A DNA stretch of 42,435 bases from DATAUK01 sp036268295 (GTDB taxonomy: Bacteria > Actinomycetota > Actinomycetes > JAFAQI01), in contig DATAUK010000067.1 in the NCBI GenBank assembly GCA_036268295.1, positions 1-42,435 of the forward strand. The letters are read 5' to 3'. Every line of letters starts with the position of its first letter. Position 1 is the stretch's first letter. The notes under the pieces are model-generated. The model had not been told where the DNA came from. It searched no databases and saw nothing but the letters and a program-made list of their open reading frames with translations. Made by a program: the position numbers and the translations under genes. Below are positions 1-8,277 of this stretch, piece after piece.

Positions 1-177
1 GGTCGCGACGACACCTCGGTGCAGACGGCGCTGGGCGATCTGGTCGCTGCGGTGCGCGACGGCTCCAACACGGTGCCGCCGATGCTCGAGGCGGCGCGCC
101 GGGAAGCCACCCTCGGCGAGATCTGCAACGTGCTCCGCGCCCAGTGGGGCGAATACCGCGAGCCCGCCCGCTTCTAG
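1..177 (+). CDS. acyl-CoA mutase large subunit, C-terminal end (partial)
   Basis: The window opens inside this gene; the frame from base 1 gives 58 residues ending EYREPARF and a TAG stop. The segment with ATLGEICNVLRAQWGEYREP matches the C-terminal end of the catalytic TIM-barrel subunit of methylmalonyl-CoA mutase-type enzymes, and it resembles the end of the complete mutase at 23646-25253 (ATVGEVCHALREVWGGY). No cobalamin-binding domain follows, so the B12 domain is on another polypeptide or further upstream. Substrate (methylmalonyl-, ethylmalonyl- or isobutyryl-CoA) cannot be judged because the active-site part is outside the window. The family call is firm; the exact enzyme is open. Confidence 0.75.
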   Translation, partial: GRDDTSVQTALGDLVAAVRDGSNTVPPMLEAARREATLGEICNVLRAQWGEYREPARF

Positions 178-196
178 TTGCTGGCAGGATGCCGTT

Positions 197-577
197 GTGG
201 CGACGCTGACCCTTGCTGAGGTCGAGCGGGCGATCCGGGCGAGCTGGTCGGCGCAGACCTGCGACCCGGTCGATCTTCCTGACTGGTCGGTCGAGAACCC
301 CGCCCGCGGCCAGTGCGGCGTCACGGCTCTCGTTCTTTGCGACCTGCTCGGCGGCGACCTGCTCCTGGCTGAGGTGCTCCGCACCGACGGCTCCCGGCAG
401 GGAGTGCATTACTGGAACCGGTTGCCCGACGGCAGCGACGTCGATTTGACGCTCGAGCAGTTCACACCGCAGGAGATCGTGCAGCCCTCGGTCGTCGTTC
501 CTCGACCGGTCCGCCGACCGCGGCGATGCGCCGAGCAGTACGACCTGCTCCGCGAACGAGTCCTTGCATCGCTCTGA
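197..577 (+). CDS. YunG-like conserved hypothetical protein
   Basis: A 126-residue soluble protein, GTG start with a GGCAGGA element about 8 nt upstream, 19 nt after the mutase stop. The central stretch GQCGVTALVLCDLLGGDLL followed by HYWNRLPDGSDVDLTLEQF resembles the Bacillus YunG family, whose function is unknown to me. The conserved Cys of GQCGVT and the His of HYWNR are spaced as in small papain-fold or transglutaminase-like proteins, which is only an inference. No signal peptide or membrane segment. It is followed at once by the FolP2 homologue and may be co-transcribed with it. Confidence 0.6.
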   Translation: MATLTLAEVERAIRASWSAQTCDPVDLPDWSVENPARGQCGVTALVLCDLLGGDLLLAEVLRTDGSRQGVHYWNRLPDGSDVDLTLEQFTPQEIVQPSVVVPRPVRRPRRCAEQYDLLRERVLASL

Positions 578-611
578 CTACCATTCCGGAGTGAGCTCAG
601 AAGGCAAGGCC

Positions 612-1481
612 GTGGGCTCGGTATTGCGCTGGGGTCGGCCGGAGTTCGGGCCCACGGATCTCGTGGTCATGGCGATCGTCAACGCCACCCCGGACTCGTT
701 CTTCGACCGCGGCCGCACCTACGGCACCGATGCGGCGCTCGACCGGGTCGCGCAGGTCATCGACGAGGGTGCCGAGATCGTCGACATCGGCGGGATCAAG
801 GCCGCACCGGGCGGCGACGTGGACGTCGCCGAGGAGCTTCGCCGGGTGCTGCCGGTGGTCGAAGGCGCGCGCGAGCGGCATCCCGACGTGGTGATCAGCG
901 TCGACACCTGGCGTTCCGAAGTCGCTGATGTGCTCTGCAGCGCCGGTGCTGACGTCATCAACGACGCATGGGGCGCGGTCGACCCGGCGCTGGCTGCGGT
1001 CGCGGCGTCGCACGGCGCCGGCCTGGTGTGCACCCACGCCGGTCGCCAGTCGCCGCGGACCCGCCCGCATCGCGTCTGGTACGACGACGTCGTGGCCGAG
1101 GCGGCGGCGTACCTCGTCGATCTCGCGGAAGCGGCGGTTGCCGCCGGTGTGCGGCGCGACGGGATCGTTATCGACCCGGCGCACGACTTCGGCAAGAACA
1201 GCCGGCACTCGTTGCAGTTGACGCGTGCCACCGATGTGCTGGTCGCGACCGGCTGGCCGGTGCTGGTCGCGATGTCGCGCAAGGACTTCATCGGCGAGGT
1301 GCTCGACCAGCTGCCGGACGAACGGCTTGAAGGCACGCTCGCCGCGACGGCCGTCGCGGCCTGGCTGGGCGCTCGAGTGTTCCGGGCGCACGACGTCACA
1401 GCGACCAGGCGGGTGCTGCAGACCGTGGCGGCGATCCGGGGCGACACCGATCTCGCGCTGGGCCGGCGGGCGCTGGCGTGA
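612..1481 (+). CDS. folP2: FolP2-type dihydropteroate synthase homologue
   Basis: About 289 residues with the DHPS TIM-barrel signature near the N-terminus (MAIVNATPDSFFDRG) and a late SRKDFIGE motif. True DHPS has a loop of the type GGESTRPG; here it reads GGIKAAPGG, and the DPGIGFGK motif is DPAHDFGKN. These are the changes seen in mycobacterial FolP2 (Rv1207), reported not to supply normal DHPS activity, so a role in folate synthesis should not be assumed. In Mycobacterium tuberculosis folP2 is next to gpgS, and gpgS is also close by here. GTG at 612 has AAGG 7 nt upstream; in-frame GTG 591 or TTG 564 would lengthen the N-terminus. The stop overlaps the next start by 4 nt (GTGA). Confidence 0.85.
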   Translation: MGSVLRWGRPEFGPTDLVVMAIVNATPDSFFDRGRTYGTDAALDRVAQVIDEGAEIVDIGGIKAAPGGDVDVAEELRRVLPVVEGARERHPDVVISVDTWRSEVADVLCSAGADVINDAWGAVDPALAAVAASHGAGLVCTHAGRQSPRTRPHRVWYDDVVAEAAAYLVDLAEAAVAAGVRRDGIVIDPAHDFGKNSRHSLQLTRATDVLVATGWPVLVAMSRKDFIGEVLDQLPDERLEGTLAATAVAAWLGARVFRAHDVTATRRVLQTVAAIRGDTDLALGRRALA

Positions 1482-2161
1482 GCATCACTGCGGTCGCGTT
1501 CGTGCCGGCCGCACCGCTGTTGGTGCCGCAGGTCGCCGGCGGATCGGCCGGGCTCGACCAACCGATGCGTGACGCGAGTCTCGATGTCGTCGCGGGCGCG
1601 ATTGCCGACCGGGCCGCCGAGGTGATCGTGGTGGCGCCGACCGGGACTGCCGCGCGGTGGCCGTCGGATGCGACGTGGGACTTTGCCGGGTTCGGGGTCG
1701 CTCGCGGCCAGTCCGATCGGCGTCCGGTGTTGCCCTGGCCCCTCGGGATCGGGGCCTGGCTGCTCGACGAGGTCGGCTGGGATGGCCCGCGTCGCTATCT
1801 CGGGGTCTCCCCGGCCGACGACGTCGCGGCGGCAACCGCCCAGGGCACGACCGACGGGGCGCAGGTGGTGATCGCGGTCGGTGATGGCAGCGCGTGCCGG
1901 ACCGAGCGGGCGCCCGGCTATCTCGACGATCGAGCCGGGGCCTTCGACGCTCGGATCGCCGACCTGCTGGCTCGCGGCGATGCGGCCGGGCTCGGCGGCA
2001 TCGACACTGCACTGGCGGCCGACCTGATGTGCGCCGGGCTTCCGGTCTGGCGTTGGGTCTCGGCGACGGTCGGCGACGCCGAGGTCGGTGCGGCAGAGCT
2101 GGTGACCCACGTCGCGCCATACGGGGTCGGCTACTTCGTCGCGCGCTGGTCAATCAGCTGA
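1478..2161 (+). CDS. class III extradiol dioxygenase-like protein
   Basis: A 227-residue protein starting GTGA over the folP2 stop, so translationally coupled. The N-terminus AVAFVPAAPLLVPQVAG matches the start of LigB-like class III extradiol dioxygenase subunit B folds, as in the actinobacterial alanine-rich family that includes M. tuberculosis Rv2728c. The metal-binding histidines of true dioxygenases are not evident: few His residues occur and none in the usual N-terminal position. A catalytic role is therefore doubtful. The 3' end overlaps the convergent gpgS gene by 31 nt. Fold assignment moderate, function unknown. Confidence 0.6.
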   Translation: MSITAVAFVPAAPLLVPQVAGGSAGLDQPMRDASLDVVAGAIADRAAEVIVVAPTGTAARWPSDATWDFAGFGVARGQSDRRPVLPWPLGIGAWLLDEVGWDGPRRYLGVSPADDVAAATAQGTTDGAQVVIAVGDGSACRTERAPGYLDDRAGAFDARIADLLARGDAAGLGGIDTALAADLMCAGLPVWRWVSATVGDAEVGAAELVTHVAPYGVGYFVARWSIS

Positions 2162-3111
2162 GACAGTGGCGGACGCTCGGCGGTGTCGATGCGGTGCCGG
2201 CTGGTTTGGACACCACCTTCAACTCGGTCCGGCTGCCAGATCAGGGTCGCGGGATCGAGGTCTGCGGGCAGCCGGCCCTCGGCGACCAGCCGGTCGAGGG
2301 CGGTATGCATCACCTCGGCGGCCATCCGGCCGAGTGAGGGCAGGTCGGAGTGACGGTGCCAGCGCCGGTGTAGGTCGACCTGGGCAATGCCCGACAGGCC
2401 GACCGCGCGGTAGGTGTCGATCAGCAGTCCGAGGTCGACGCCGTACCCGCAGCGGAATGCCAGTGTCCGCAACAAATCGGCGCGAGCGGCGTACTCCCCA
2501 GCGAGTGGCTGGAGCACGCCGCTCAGCTCCGGCCAGAACGCCGAGATCAGCGGCCGCGCCATCAGCTCGGTGACCCGGCCGCCACCATTGCTCGGCACCG
2601 ACGGGTCGGTGGGTGGCCGGTCGTAGGCCGCCTTGACGAACTGGACGGCCGGATCGCTGAGCAGCGGTCCCAACAGCGCGACGATGAAGCGCGAGTCGAA
2701 CGAGCGAAGGTCGGCGTCGACGAAGACCACCAGGTCGGCGTCGGTCGCGGCCAGCCCGCGCCACATGGCCTCGCCCTTGCCACGGCGCGGGGTGAGGTCG
2801 GGGAGCACATCGGTGAGCGTTACCACCCGGGCGCCGTTCTCGCGGGCTACTTCCGCTGTCGCATCACGCGATCCGCTGTCGACGACGATCACCTCGTCGA
2901 CCAGGTCACCCGGCCGGCTGGCCAGATCAGCGCGGATCGCCGCGACGATGTCGCCGACGGTCTGATCCTCATCGAGGGCGGGCAGTACGACGGCTACTCG
3001 CTGGCTGCCCTTGAGATTCCGGACCTGTTCGTACCACCAGTCGTCGATCGCTGACGTGCGTCCTGTGAACCACCGCTCGACCGGTGCGCCAGCAATGTCG
3101 GGAGCGGCCAC
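2131..3111 (-). CDS. gpgS: glucosyl-3-phosphoglycerate synthase
   Basis: A 326-residue GT2/GT81 enzyme that transfers glucose from a nucleotide sugar to 3-phosphoglycerate, the first step to glucosylglycerate and, in mycobacteria, methylglucose lipopolysaccharides. Visible features: N-terminal RWFTGRTS and WWYEQVRNLK, the nucleotide-binding VVLPALDEDQTV, the VDSGSRD loop, RRGKGEAMWRG, and the metal-binding VDADL with D132 and D134. Length and motifs match mycobacterial GpgS (DxD at 134/136). It converges on the extradiol-like gene (31-nt overlap) and is divergent from ideR with a 51-nt gap holding both promoters. Confidence 0.92.
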   Translation of the reverse strand: MAAPDIAGAPVERWFTGRTSAIDDWWYEQVRNLKGSQRVAVVLPALDEDQTVGDIVAAIRADLASRPGDLVDEVIVVDSGSRDATAEVARENGARVVTLTDVLPDLTPRRGKGEAMWRGLAATDADLVVFVDADLRSFDSRFIVALLGPLLSDPAVQFVKAAYDRPPTDPSVPSNGGGRVTELMARPLISAFWPELSGVLQPLAGEYAARADLLRTLAFRCGYGVDLGLLIDTYRAVGLSGIAQVDLHRRWHRHSDLPSLGRMAAEVMHTALDRLVAEGRLPADLDPATLIWQPDRVEGGVQTSRHRIDTAERPPLSQLIDQRATK

Positions 3112-3162
3112 CCGACCGAGCGTAGACGGCCCAATTCACGATCCGAGGTAGACAATGGAGCG

Positions 3163-3855
3163 GTGAACCACGAGCACGACCTCATCGACACCTCGGAGAT
3201 GTATCTCCGTACCGTGCTCGAGCTCGAAGAAGAGGGCGTCGTGCCGCTGCGGGCTCGGATCGCGGAGCGACTGGAGCAGAGTGTTCCGACGGTGTCGCAG
3301 ACGGTCGCGCGGATGGAGCGCGACGGGCTGTTGACCGTCACCGACGAGCGGCGGATCGAGCTCACGTCGCTCGGCCGATCTGCGGCGACCCGCGTGATGC
3401 GCAAGCACCGGCTCGCCGAGTGCCTGCTGGTCGACGTCATCGGCCTCGACTGGCAGCTGGTGCACGAAGAGGCCTGCCGCTGGGAGCACGTGATGAGCGA
3501 GATCGTCGAGCGGCGACTCCTCGAGATCCTCGGCCACCCGACCGAGTCGCCGTACGGCAATCCGATTCCCGGTCTCGATGAGCTAGGCGACGTCGAGTCC
3601 GGTGACTTCCTCGGTGGCCTGGTCGCGCTGTCGGCGGTGCCGGCGGCGACGACGAGTGTGGTGGTACGCCGGATCGGTGAGCCGATCCAGTCCGACACCA
3701 AGCTGCTGACCCGGCTGCGACGAGCCGGCTTCCGCCCCAACACCGCGGTGCCGGTCGGGCGGCAGAACGGCCGCGTGCTGATCGGCAATGGCACGCGTGC
3801 AGTCGAGCTCGACGACGCTATCGCCGCCCACGTCTTCGTGACCGCTTCAGCCTGA
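3163..3855 (+). CDS. ideR: iron-dependent repressor IdeR (DtxR family)
   Basis: A 230-residue cytosolic regulator, the same length as M. tuberculosis IdeR. Residues 1-75 form the winged helix (RIAERLEQSVPTVSQTVARM), about 76-145 the dimerisation and metal domain, and the rest an SH3-like domain. All IdeR metal ligands are visible, shifted by +3: M13, C105, E108, H109 for one site and H82, E86, H101 for the other. It should therefore bind Fe2+ and repress iron uptake genes; no iron box (TTAGGTTAGGCTAACCTAA type) was seen in this window. GTG start; TAGACAAT about 8 nt upstream is a possible -10 element for a nearly leaderless transcript. Confidence 0.93.
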   Translation: MNHEHDLIDTSEMYLRTVLELEEEGVVPLRARIAERLEQSVPTVSQTVARMERDGLLTVTDERRIELTSLGRSAATRVMRKHRLAECLLVDVIGLDWQLVHEEACRWEHVMSEIVERRLLEILGHPTESPYGNPIPGLDELGDVESGDFLGGLVALSAVPAATTSVVVRRIGEPIQSDTKLLTRLRRAGFRPNTAVPVGRQNGRVLIGNGTRAVELDDAIAAHVFVTASA

Positions 3856-3892
3856 CGCCGCGGTCACGAGCAGCCGGTGACCCGGTGACGCG

Positions 3893-4174
3893 TCAGTCGG
3901 TGACGTCGACGCCGTGCCAGAACGCGATCCGGTCCTTGATCTCGGCCGCGGCGTCCTTGGGCTCGGGGTAATACCAGGCGGCGTCGGCATTGACGTCGTC
4001 GCCGACCTTTACCGAGAAATAGCTCGCGGTGCCCTTCCACGGGCAGATCGTCTGGGTGTCGCTCGTGACCAGCTCGGCACTCACCGCGTCACGCGGGAAG
4101 TAGTGGTTGCCCTCCACGACGACGGTGTCCTCGGAGTGGGCAATGACTGTGTCGTTCCAGGTTGCAGTAGCCAT
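3893..4174 (-). CDS. DUF427 family protein
   Basis: A 93-residue protein beginning MATATWNDTVIAHSED, with the family-typical VVVEGNHYFP, TICPWKGTASYF and AWYYPEPKDAA segments. DUF427 proteins are small beta-rich domains of unknown function, common in actinobacteria. The same frame stays open to 4777, but that extension has no homology-like features and lies antisense to the epimerase, so the ATG at 4172-4174 is chosen. Convergent with ideR and divergent from the epimerase at 4283. Confidence 0.85.
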   Translation of the reverse strand: MATATWNDTVIAHSEDTVVVEGNHYFPRDAVSAELVTSDTQTICPWKGTASYFSVKVGDDVNADAAWYYPEPKDAAAEIKDRIAFWHGVDVTD

Positions 4175-4282
4175 GACGCTTGGAACGCCGGGCACGCACA
4201 CATGCTTCCCGGTTGGCGAACATCCGTCCGCTCTGGGCGCAACCCGGCGACAGTGGCTCGCCCGCGCGCGAGGCTGGCGACC

Positions 4283-5275
4283 ATGAGGCTTCTGGTGCTT
4301 GGCGGAACCCGCTTCGTCGGCCGCGCAATCGTCGCCGAAGCCCTGGCGCGCGGCTTCGATGTGACGGTCGTCAGCCGGGGCGAGAGCGACGTACCGCAGA
4401 GGGGCGTGACCTGGTTCAAGGCGGACCGGACCGTCCCGGACTCGCTGCAGCCGTTGACATCCACCGCCTGGGACGCGGTCATCGACACCTGGGACGGCGC
4501 GGCCGAGGTGGTTGCCGGGTCGACTGCGCTGCTGGCGAGGGCATCGAACTGGTACGGATACGTCTCGAGCCGGTCGGTCTACCGCTGGCCGATGGCGGCC
4601 GGCAGTGACGAGTCGGCGCGGGCGGTCGACCCCGCGTCGGACGCCGGATACCCGGCCGCCAAGCGTGGCGCGGAGCTCGCCGTGCTCGACCGGTTCGACG
4701 GCCGGTGCCTGCTGGCCCGGGCCGGGCTGATCGTCGGGCCGCACGAGGACACCGGACGGCTGACCTGGTGGCTGCACCGCGCCGACGTCGGCGGCTGGCT
4801 GGTCGCGCCGGAGCCGGCCGACCTGGTGTGGCAGCTGATCGATGCCCGCGACCTGGCCGGTTTCATGCTCGATGCCGCCGCCGGGCGCACTACCGGCGTC
4901 TACAACGTGGTCTGTCCGCGGAGCCAGGCGATCACCACGAGCCGGTTGGTGGAGGCGTGCGTGTCAGTCACCGGCGGCCGAGCCGATCCGAGATGGGTGC
5001 CCGCGGCGCTGCTGGCCCGGGCCGGCGTCGCGGCCTGGGACGACCTGCCCGGCTGGATCCCGCCTGGCGACGAAGCGGCCGGCATGCACGACTGCAACGT
5101 CAGCGCCGCGGTCGCCGCCGGGCTGACCTGCCGCCCGATCGAGACAACGGTTGCCGACACCTGGGCCTGGCAGCAGACGCTGCCGCCGAGGTCCCGCCGC
5201 CCGCTCCGGGAAGGGCTGCCCAGACGTGGCCTGTCGGCCGAGCAGGAACAAGCAATCTGGTGGCTCACCCGCTGA
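4283..5275 (+). CDS. NAD-dependent epimerase/dehydratase (extended SDR)
   Basis: A 330-residue Rossmann protein. MRLLVLGGTRFVGRAIV at the N-terminus is a typical NAD(P)-binding GxxxxG variant (GGTRFVG), followed by the second beta strand (VTVVSRGE). The region WYGYVSSRSVYRWP corresponds to the catalytic serine and tyrosine region of extended SDRs, but the YxxxK motif is altered to YPAAKRGAELAV. Substrate not predictable; actinobacterial homologues are usually annotated only as reductases or epimerases. ATG at 4283 chosen because it begins the Rossmann fold directly. It ends 8 nt before the perfect palindrome at 5284. Confidence 0.8.
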   Translation: MRLLVLGGTRFVGRAIVAEALARGFDVTVVSRGESDVPQRGVTWFKADRTVPDSLQPLTSTAWDAVIDTWDGAAEVVAGSTALLARASNWYGYVSSRSVYRWPMAAGSDESARAVDPASDAGYPAAKRGAELAVLDRFDGRCLLARAGLIVGPHEDTGRLTWWLHRADVGGWLVAPEPADLVWQLIDARDLAGFMLDAAAGRTTGVYNVVCPRSQAITTSRLVEACVSVTGGRADPRWVPAALLARAGVAAWDDLPGWIPPGDEAAGMHDCNVSAAVAAGLTCRPIETTVADTWAWQQTLPPRSRRPLREGLPRRGLSAEQEQAIWWLTR

Positions 5276-5283
5276 CCCCCGCC

Positions 5284-5357
5284 CTTTTCGTCAAACTTGC
5301 GTAAATCAACCGTTTGGCGGGGTCCAGACGGTTGATTTACGCAAGTTTGACGAAAAG
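5284..5357. repeat. perfect 30-bp inverted repeat between convergent genes
   Basis: Arms 5284-5313 and 5328-5357 are exact reverse complements (30 of 30) around a 14-nt spacer. The arm starts CTTTTCGTCAAACTTGCG and is AT-richer (about 43% GC) than its surroundings. It lies between the stop of the epimerase and the stop of inhA, so it can act as a bidirectional transcription terminator, with short A and T runs at both outer ends. The length and perfection exceed an ordinary terminator and suggest an interspersed palindromic element. Confidence 0.85.
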
Positions 5358-5363
5358 CGGGCG

Positions 5364-6131
5364 CTAGGCGCCGACGGCGTGAACTCCGCCGTCGACGTGC
5401 ACCACGGATCCGGTCGTCGCCGGGAACCAGTCAGATAGCAGCGCGACACAGGCTCGAGCGGCAGGTGCGCTGTCGTCGACGTCCCAGCCGAGCGGGGCGC
5501 GGTCCTTCCAGATCTGGTCGAATCCGTCGAAGCCCGGGATCGACTTCGCCGCCATCGTCCGCAGCGGGCCGGCGGCCACCAGATTGACCCGCACGCCCTT
5601 GGGTCCGAGGTCACGGGCGAGATAGCGCGCGGTCGACTCGAGGCCGGCCTTCGCGACGCCCATCCAGTCATATGCCGGCCATGCCCGGGTGGCGTCAAAG
5701 TCCAGTCCTACCAACGATCCACCGGCCACCATCATCGGCATCACGGCCCGGGCGAGCGAGACCAGGGAGTACGTCGAGATCTGCAGCGCCGTCGAGACGT
5801 CGGTCCACGGCGCCTCGAAGAAGCCACCCCCAAGCGCGCTGGGCGGCGCGAAGCCGATCGCGTGCAGCACACCGTCTAGGTGGTCGGTGTGCTTCCCGAC
5901 TGCGTCGGCGAGGCCGTCTAGCTCCTCGTCGCTGGTGACGTCGAGCGGCACAACCTCAGCCGGGGTCGGCAGCCGCTTCGCGATCCGGGAGGTCAGCGAG
6001 AGGCTTCGGCCGGCGCCAGTCAGTACAACGGTCGCGCCTTGCTGCTGGGCGATCTCGGCAACCCGGAACGCGATCGACGCCTCGGTCAGCACGCCGGTGA
6101 CCAGGATCGACTTGCCGTCGAGCAGACCCAT
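5364..6131 (-). CDS. fabI: enoyl-ACP reductase, InhA/FabI type
   Basis: A 255-residue NADH-dependent enoyl-ACP reductase, the last step of each FAS-II cycle. Seen: N-terminal MGLLDGKSILVTGVLTEASI, catalytic Y154 and K161 in YDWMGVAKAGLES, and NLVAAGPLRT near the C-terminus. Strongest resemblance is to mycobacterial InhA. Two differences: the position equal to InhA S94 is Ala (HAIGF), and the substrate loop after GPLRT is about 10 residues shorter than in M. tuberculosis InhA, which fits ordinary C16-C18 chains rather than mycolate precursors. Its ATG overlaps the fabG stop (TGATG). Last gene of the FAS-II operon. Confidence 0.93.
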   Translation of the reverse strand: MGLLDGKSILVTGVLTEASIAFRVAEIAQQQGATVVLTGAGRSLSLTSRIAKRLPTPAEVVPLDVTSDEELDGLADAVGKHTDHLDGVLHAIGFAPPSALGGGFFEAPWTDVSTALQISTYSLVSLARAVMPMMVAGGSLVGLDFDATRAWPAYDWMGVAKAGLESTARYLARDLGPKGVRVNLVAAGPLRTMAAKSIPGFDGFDQIWKDRAPLGWDVDDSAPAARACVALLSDWFPATTGSVVHVDGGVHAVGA

Positions 6132-6856
6132 CAGTGCCCCATCCCCAACCCGCCGTCGACCGGCACCACAGCCCCCGTGACGTACGACGCCTCGTCGGAG
6201 ACGAGGAATGCTGCAACTGCCGCAACCTCGTCGACCGAGGCAACGCGGCGAAGCGGCGTCCGAGACACGATGTCATCGCGCTGGGCGTCGCTGAGATCGG
6301 CCGTCATGCCGGTGTCGACCAGCCCTGGCGCGATCACGTTCGAGGTAATCCCGCGCGGCGCGTACTCCCGCGCCAGCGACCGAGCGAGCCCTACCAGCCC
6401 GGCTTTCGAGGCGGCGTAGTTGGCCTGTCCGGCGGAGCCGAACAGGCCAACAACGCTGGAAACAAACAACAATCTGCCATAACGCGCCTTGGCCATCCCG
6501 GGGATGACCGCCCGAGCGGCGGCCCACGAACCGCGCAAGTTGGTGTCGATGACGTCGTCCCAGTCGTGGTCCGGCATCCGCATCATCAGGCCGTCACGCA
6601 CGATGCCGGCGCTCGCGACCAGGATCTCCACCGGGCCCTGCTCGGCGCTGACCCGCTCAACTGCTTCACGGACCGAGGCCGGGTCGGCGACGTCGCACTT
6701 CACCGCGAGCAGGCCGTCGGGGGCTCCGCTGGAGTGGTGGGTGACCGCAACCCGGTGGCCCGCCGCGGCAAGTCGCTGAGCGACGCCCAGGCCGATGCCG
6801 TGGTTGCCGCCGGTCACCAGAACCGAGCGGGACACGCCGGAGCTCGCTTCGGTCAC
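6131..6856 (-). CDS. fabG: 3-oxoacyl-ACP reductase (MabA-like)
   Basis: A 241-residue SDR enzyme reducing 3-oxoacyl-ACP with NADPH. TGGNHGIG (15-22) is the cofactor motif; S134, Y147 and K151 (YAASK) form the catalytic set; the C-terminus VTGAVVPVDGGLGMGH is typical of FabG. GTG start at 6856 overlaps the accD6 stop by 4 nt (GTGA). A longer open frame to 7348 only repeats the antisense-like reading of accD6 and is not used. The order fabG-inhA is the mycobacterial mabA-inhA arrangement. Confidence 0.92.
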   Translation of the reverse strand: MTEASSGVSRSVLVTGGNHGIGLGVAQRLAAAGHRVAVTHHSSGAPDGLLAVKCDVADPASVREAVERVSAEQGPVEILVASAGIVRDGLMMRMPDHDWDDVIDTNLRGSWAAARAVIPGMAKARYGRLLFVSSVVGLFGSAGQANYAASKAGLVGLARSLAREYAPRGITSNVIAPGLVDTGMTADLSDAQRDDIVSRTPLRRVASVDEVAAVAAFLVSDEASYVTGAVVPVDGGLGMGH

Positions 6857-8277
6857 AGCGGGATGTTTCCGTGACTGCCCCGGCACGCCGGTACCGCGGC
6901 GAGCGCGGCGCTGATCGCACTGCGGGTGTCGTTCGGCTCGATGATCTCGTCGACCAGGCCGAGTTCGACGGCGCGGTCCACGCCGCCCGACTCGACCTCG
7001 TGCGCGGCGGCGAGGGTCGCCTCGAGCGCCGGTCGCTGGTGCTCGGGAACCGCCGCGATCTGGCGCCGCTTGAGGATCCGGACCGCAGCAACCGCGCCCA
7101 TCACGGCGACCTCGGCGCCAGGCCAGGCGAACACCTTGGAGGCGTCGAGCGACCGCGAGTTCATCGCGATGTAGGCGCCGCCGTACGCCTTGCGGGTCAC
7201 GACGGTCACCCGCGGCACGGTGGCCTCGGCGAACGCGTGAAGCAGCTTCGCGCCGCGGCGCACGACGCCGTCCCACTCCTGGGCAACACCCGGCAGGTAG
7301 CCGGGGACGTCGACAAGTACGACGAGCGGTACGCCGAACGCGTCGCACATCCGCACGAACCGCGCCGCTTTCTCAGCGCTGGCGGCGTCGAGGCAGCCGC
7401 CGAGCCGCATCGGGTTGTTGGCGAGGACGCCGACGGTGCCGCCGCCGAGCCGGCCGAGCGTGGTGACGATGTTCGGCGCCCACTTGGCGTGCAACTCGGT
7501 GCCGGGGGAGTCGAGCAGCTGGTTGACCAGCGGGTGGACGTCGTAGGCGCGTCGCGGTGACTCCGGCATCAGGTCACGCAGCGGCCGGTCGTCGGTGATC
7601 GTGACGTGGCGCTGGTCGACGAGCAGGCCGACGATGTCCGCCGCCGAGGCGAGAGCGGCAACGTCGGTGGTGGAGGTGATGTGGACCACGCCGCTGCGGC
7701 GGGCGTGCGGCTCCGGACCGCCGAGGCGCTCCATATCGACGTCCTCGCCGGTGACGCTGCGTACGACGTCCGGGCCGGTCACGAAGACCCGGCCGTTCGG
7801 GCCGAGGATCACAACGTCGGTCAATGCCGGGCCGTACGCCGCGCCGCCGGCAGCTGGGCCGAGCACGACCGAGATCTGCGGCACCCGCCCGGAGGCACGG
7901 GTCATGGCGGTGAAGACGCGGCCGACCGCATCGAGCGAGGCAACCCCCTCGGCGAGCCGGGCGCCACCGGACTGCCAGATGCCGACGATCGCGGCGTGGT
8001 TCTTCACCGCGACCTCGTATGCCTCGACGATCGCCGCGCAGCCTTCGCGCCCCATCGCGCCGCCCTGCAGCGACGGGTCGGTGGCGAACGCCACGGTCGA
8101 ACGGCCGTGGATCGTGCCGAGCGCGGTGACGACGCCGGAGCCGGGCTCAGCGCTCATCACCAGGTAGGAGTCGGTGCCGAAGAACTCAGCGAGCCGGATG
8201 TTGGGATCGCGGTCGACCTCGCTGGTGGGGGCGGCGGCTTCGACGACGGGCGGATCGAGCTCGAGAGTGGACATCAC
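6853..8277 (-). CDS. accD6: acyl-CoA carboxylase carboxyltransferase (AccD6-like)
   Basis: A 474-residue beta subunit that moves CO2 from carboxybiotin to acetyl-CoA or propionyl-CoA, here supplying malonyl-CoA for FAS-II. Features: SGGARLAEG (103-111) and GPAAGGAAYGPAL (140-152) for acyl-CoA binding, VDVPGYLPG (322-330) and the second oxyanion segment TRKAYGGAYIAM (361-372). M. tuberculosis AccD6 has 473 residues and also follows kasA. The biotin-carrying alpha subunit is not in the window. GTG 8277 or ATG 8274 can start; both overlap the fabF stop. Confidence 0.87.
   Translation of the reverse strand: MMSTLELDPPVVEAAAPTSEVDRDPNIRLAEFFGTDSYLVMSAEPGSGVVTALGTIHGRSTVAFATDPSLQGGAMGREGCAAIVEAYEVAVKNHAAIVGIWQSGGARLAEGVASLDAVGRVFTAMTRASGRVPQISVVLGPAAGGAAYGPALTDVVILGPNGRVFVTGPDVVRSVTGEDVDMERLGGPEPHARRSGVVHITSTTDVAALASAADIVGLLVDQRHVTITDDRPLRDLMPESPRRAYDVHPLVNQLLDSPGTELHAKWAPNIVTTLGRLGGGTVGVLANNPMRLGGCLDAASAEKAARFVRMCDAFGVPLVVLVDVPGYLPGVAQEWDGVVRRGAKLLHAFAEATVPRVTVVTRKAYGGAYIAMNSRSLDASKVFAWPGAEVAVMGAVAAVRILKRRQIAAVPEHQRPALEATLAAAHEVESGGVDRAVELGLVDEIIEPNDTRSAISAALAAVPACRGSHGNIPL

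Noticed and set aside
719..2110. 463-residue open frame on the minus strand
   Set aside because: Antisense to folP2 and the extradiol-like gene; composition typical of a GC-rich shadow frame.
3862..3882. Terminator between ideR and the DUF427 gene
   Set aside because: Only a 6-bp stem (GGTCAC/GTGACC) and repeated CGGTGAC; too weak to call.
4175..4777. N-terminal extension of the DUF427 protein to 294 residues
   Set aside because: The extension is antisense to the epimerase and has no conserved features; family size is about 90-95 residues.
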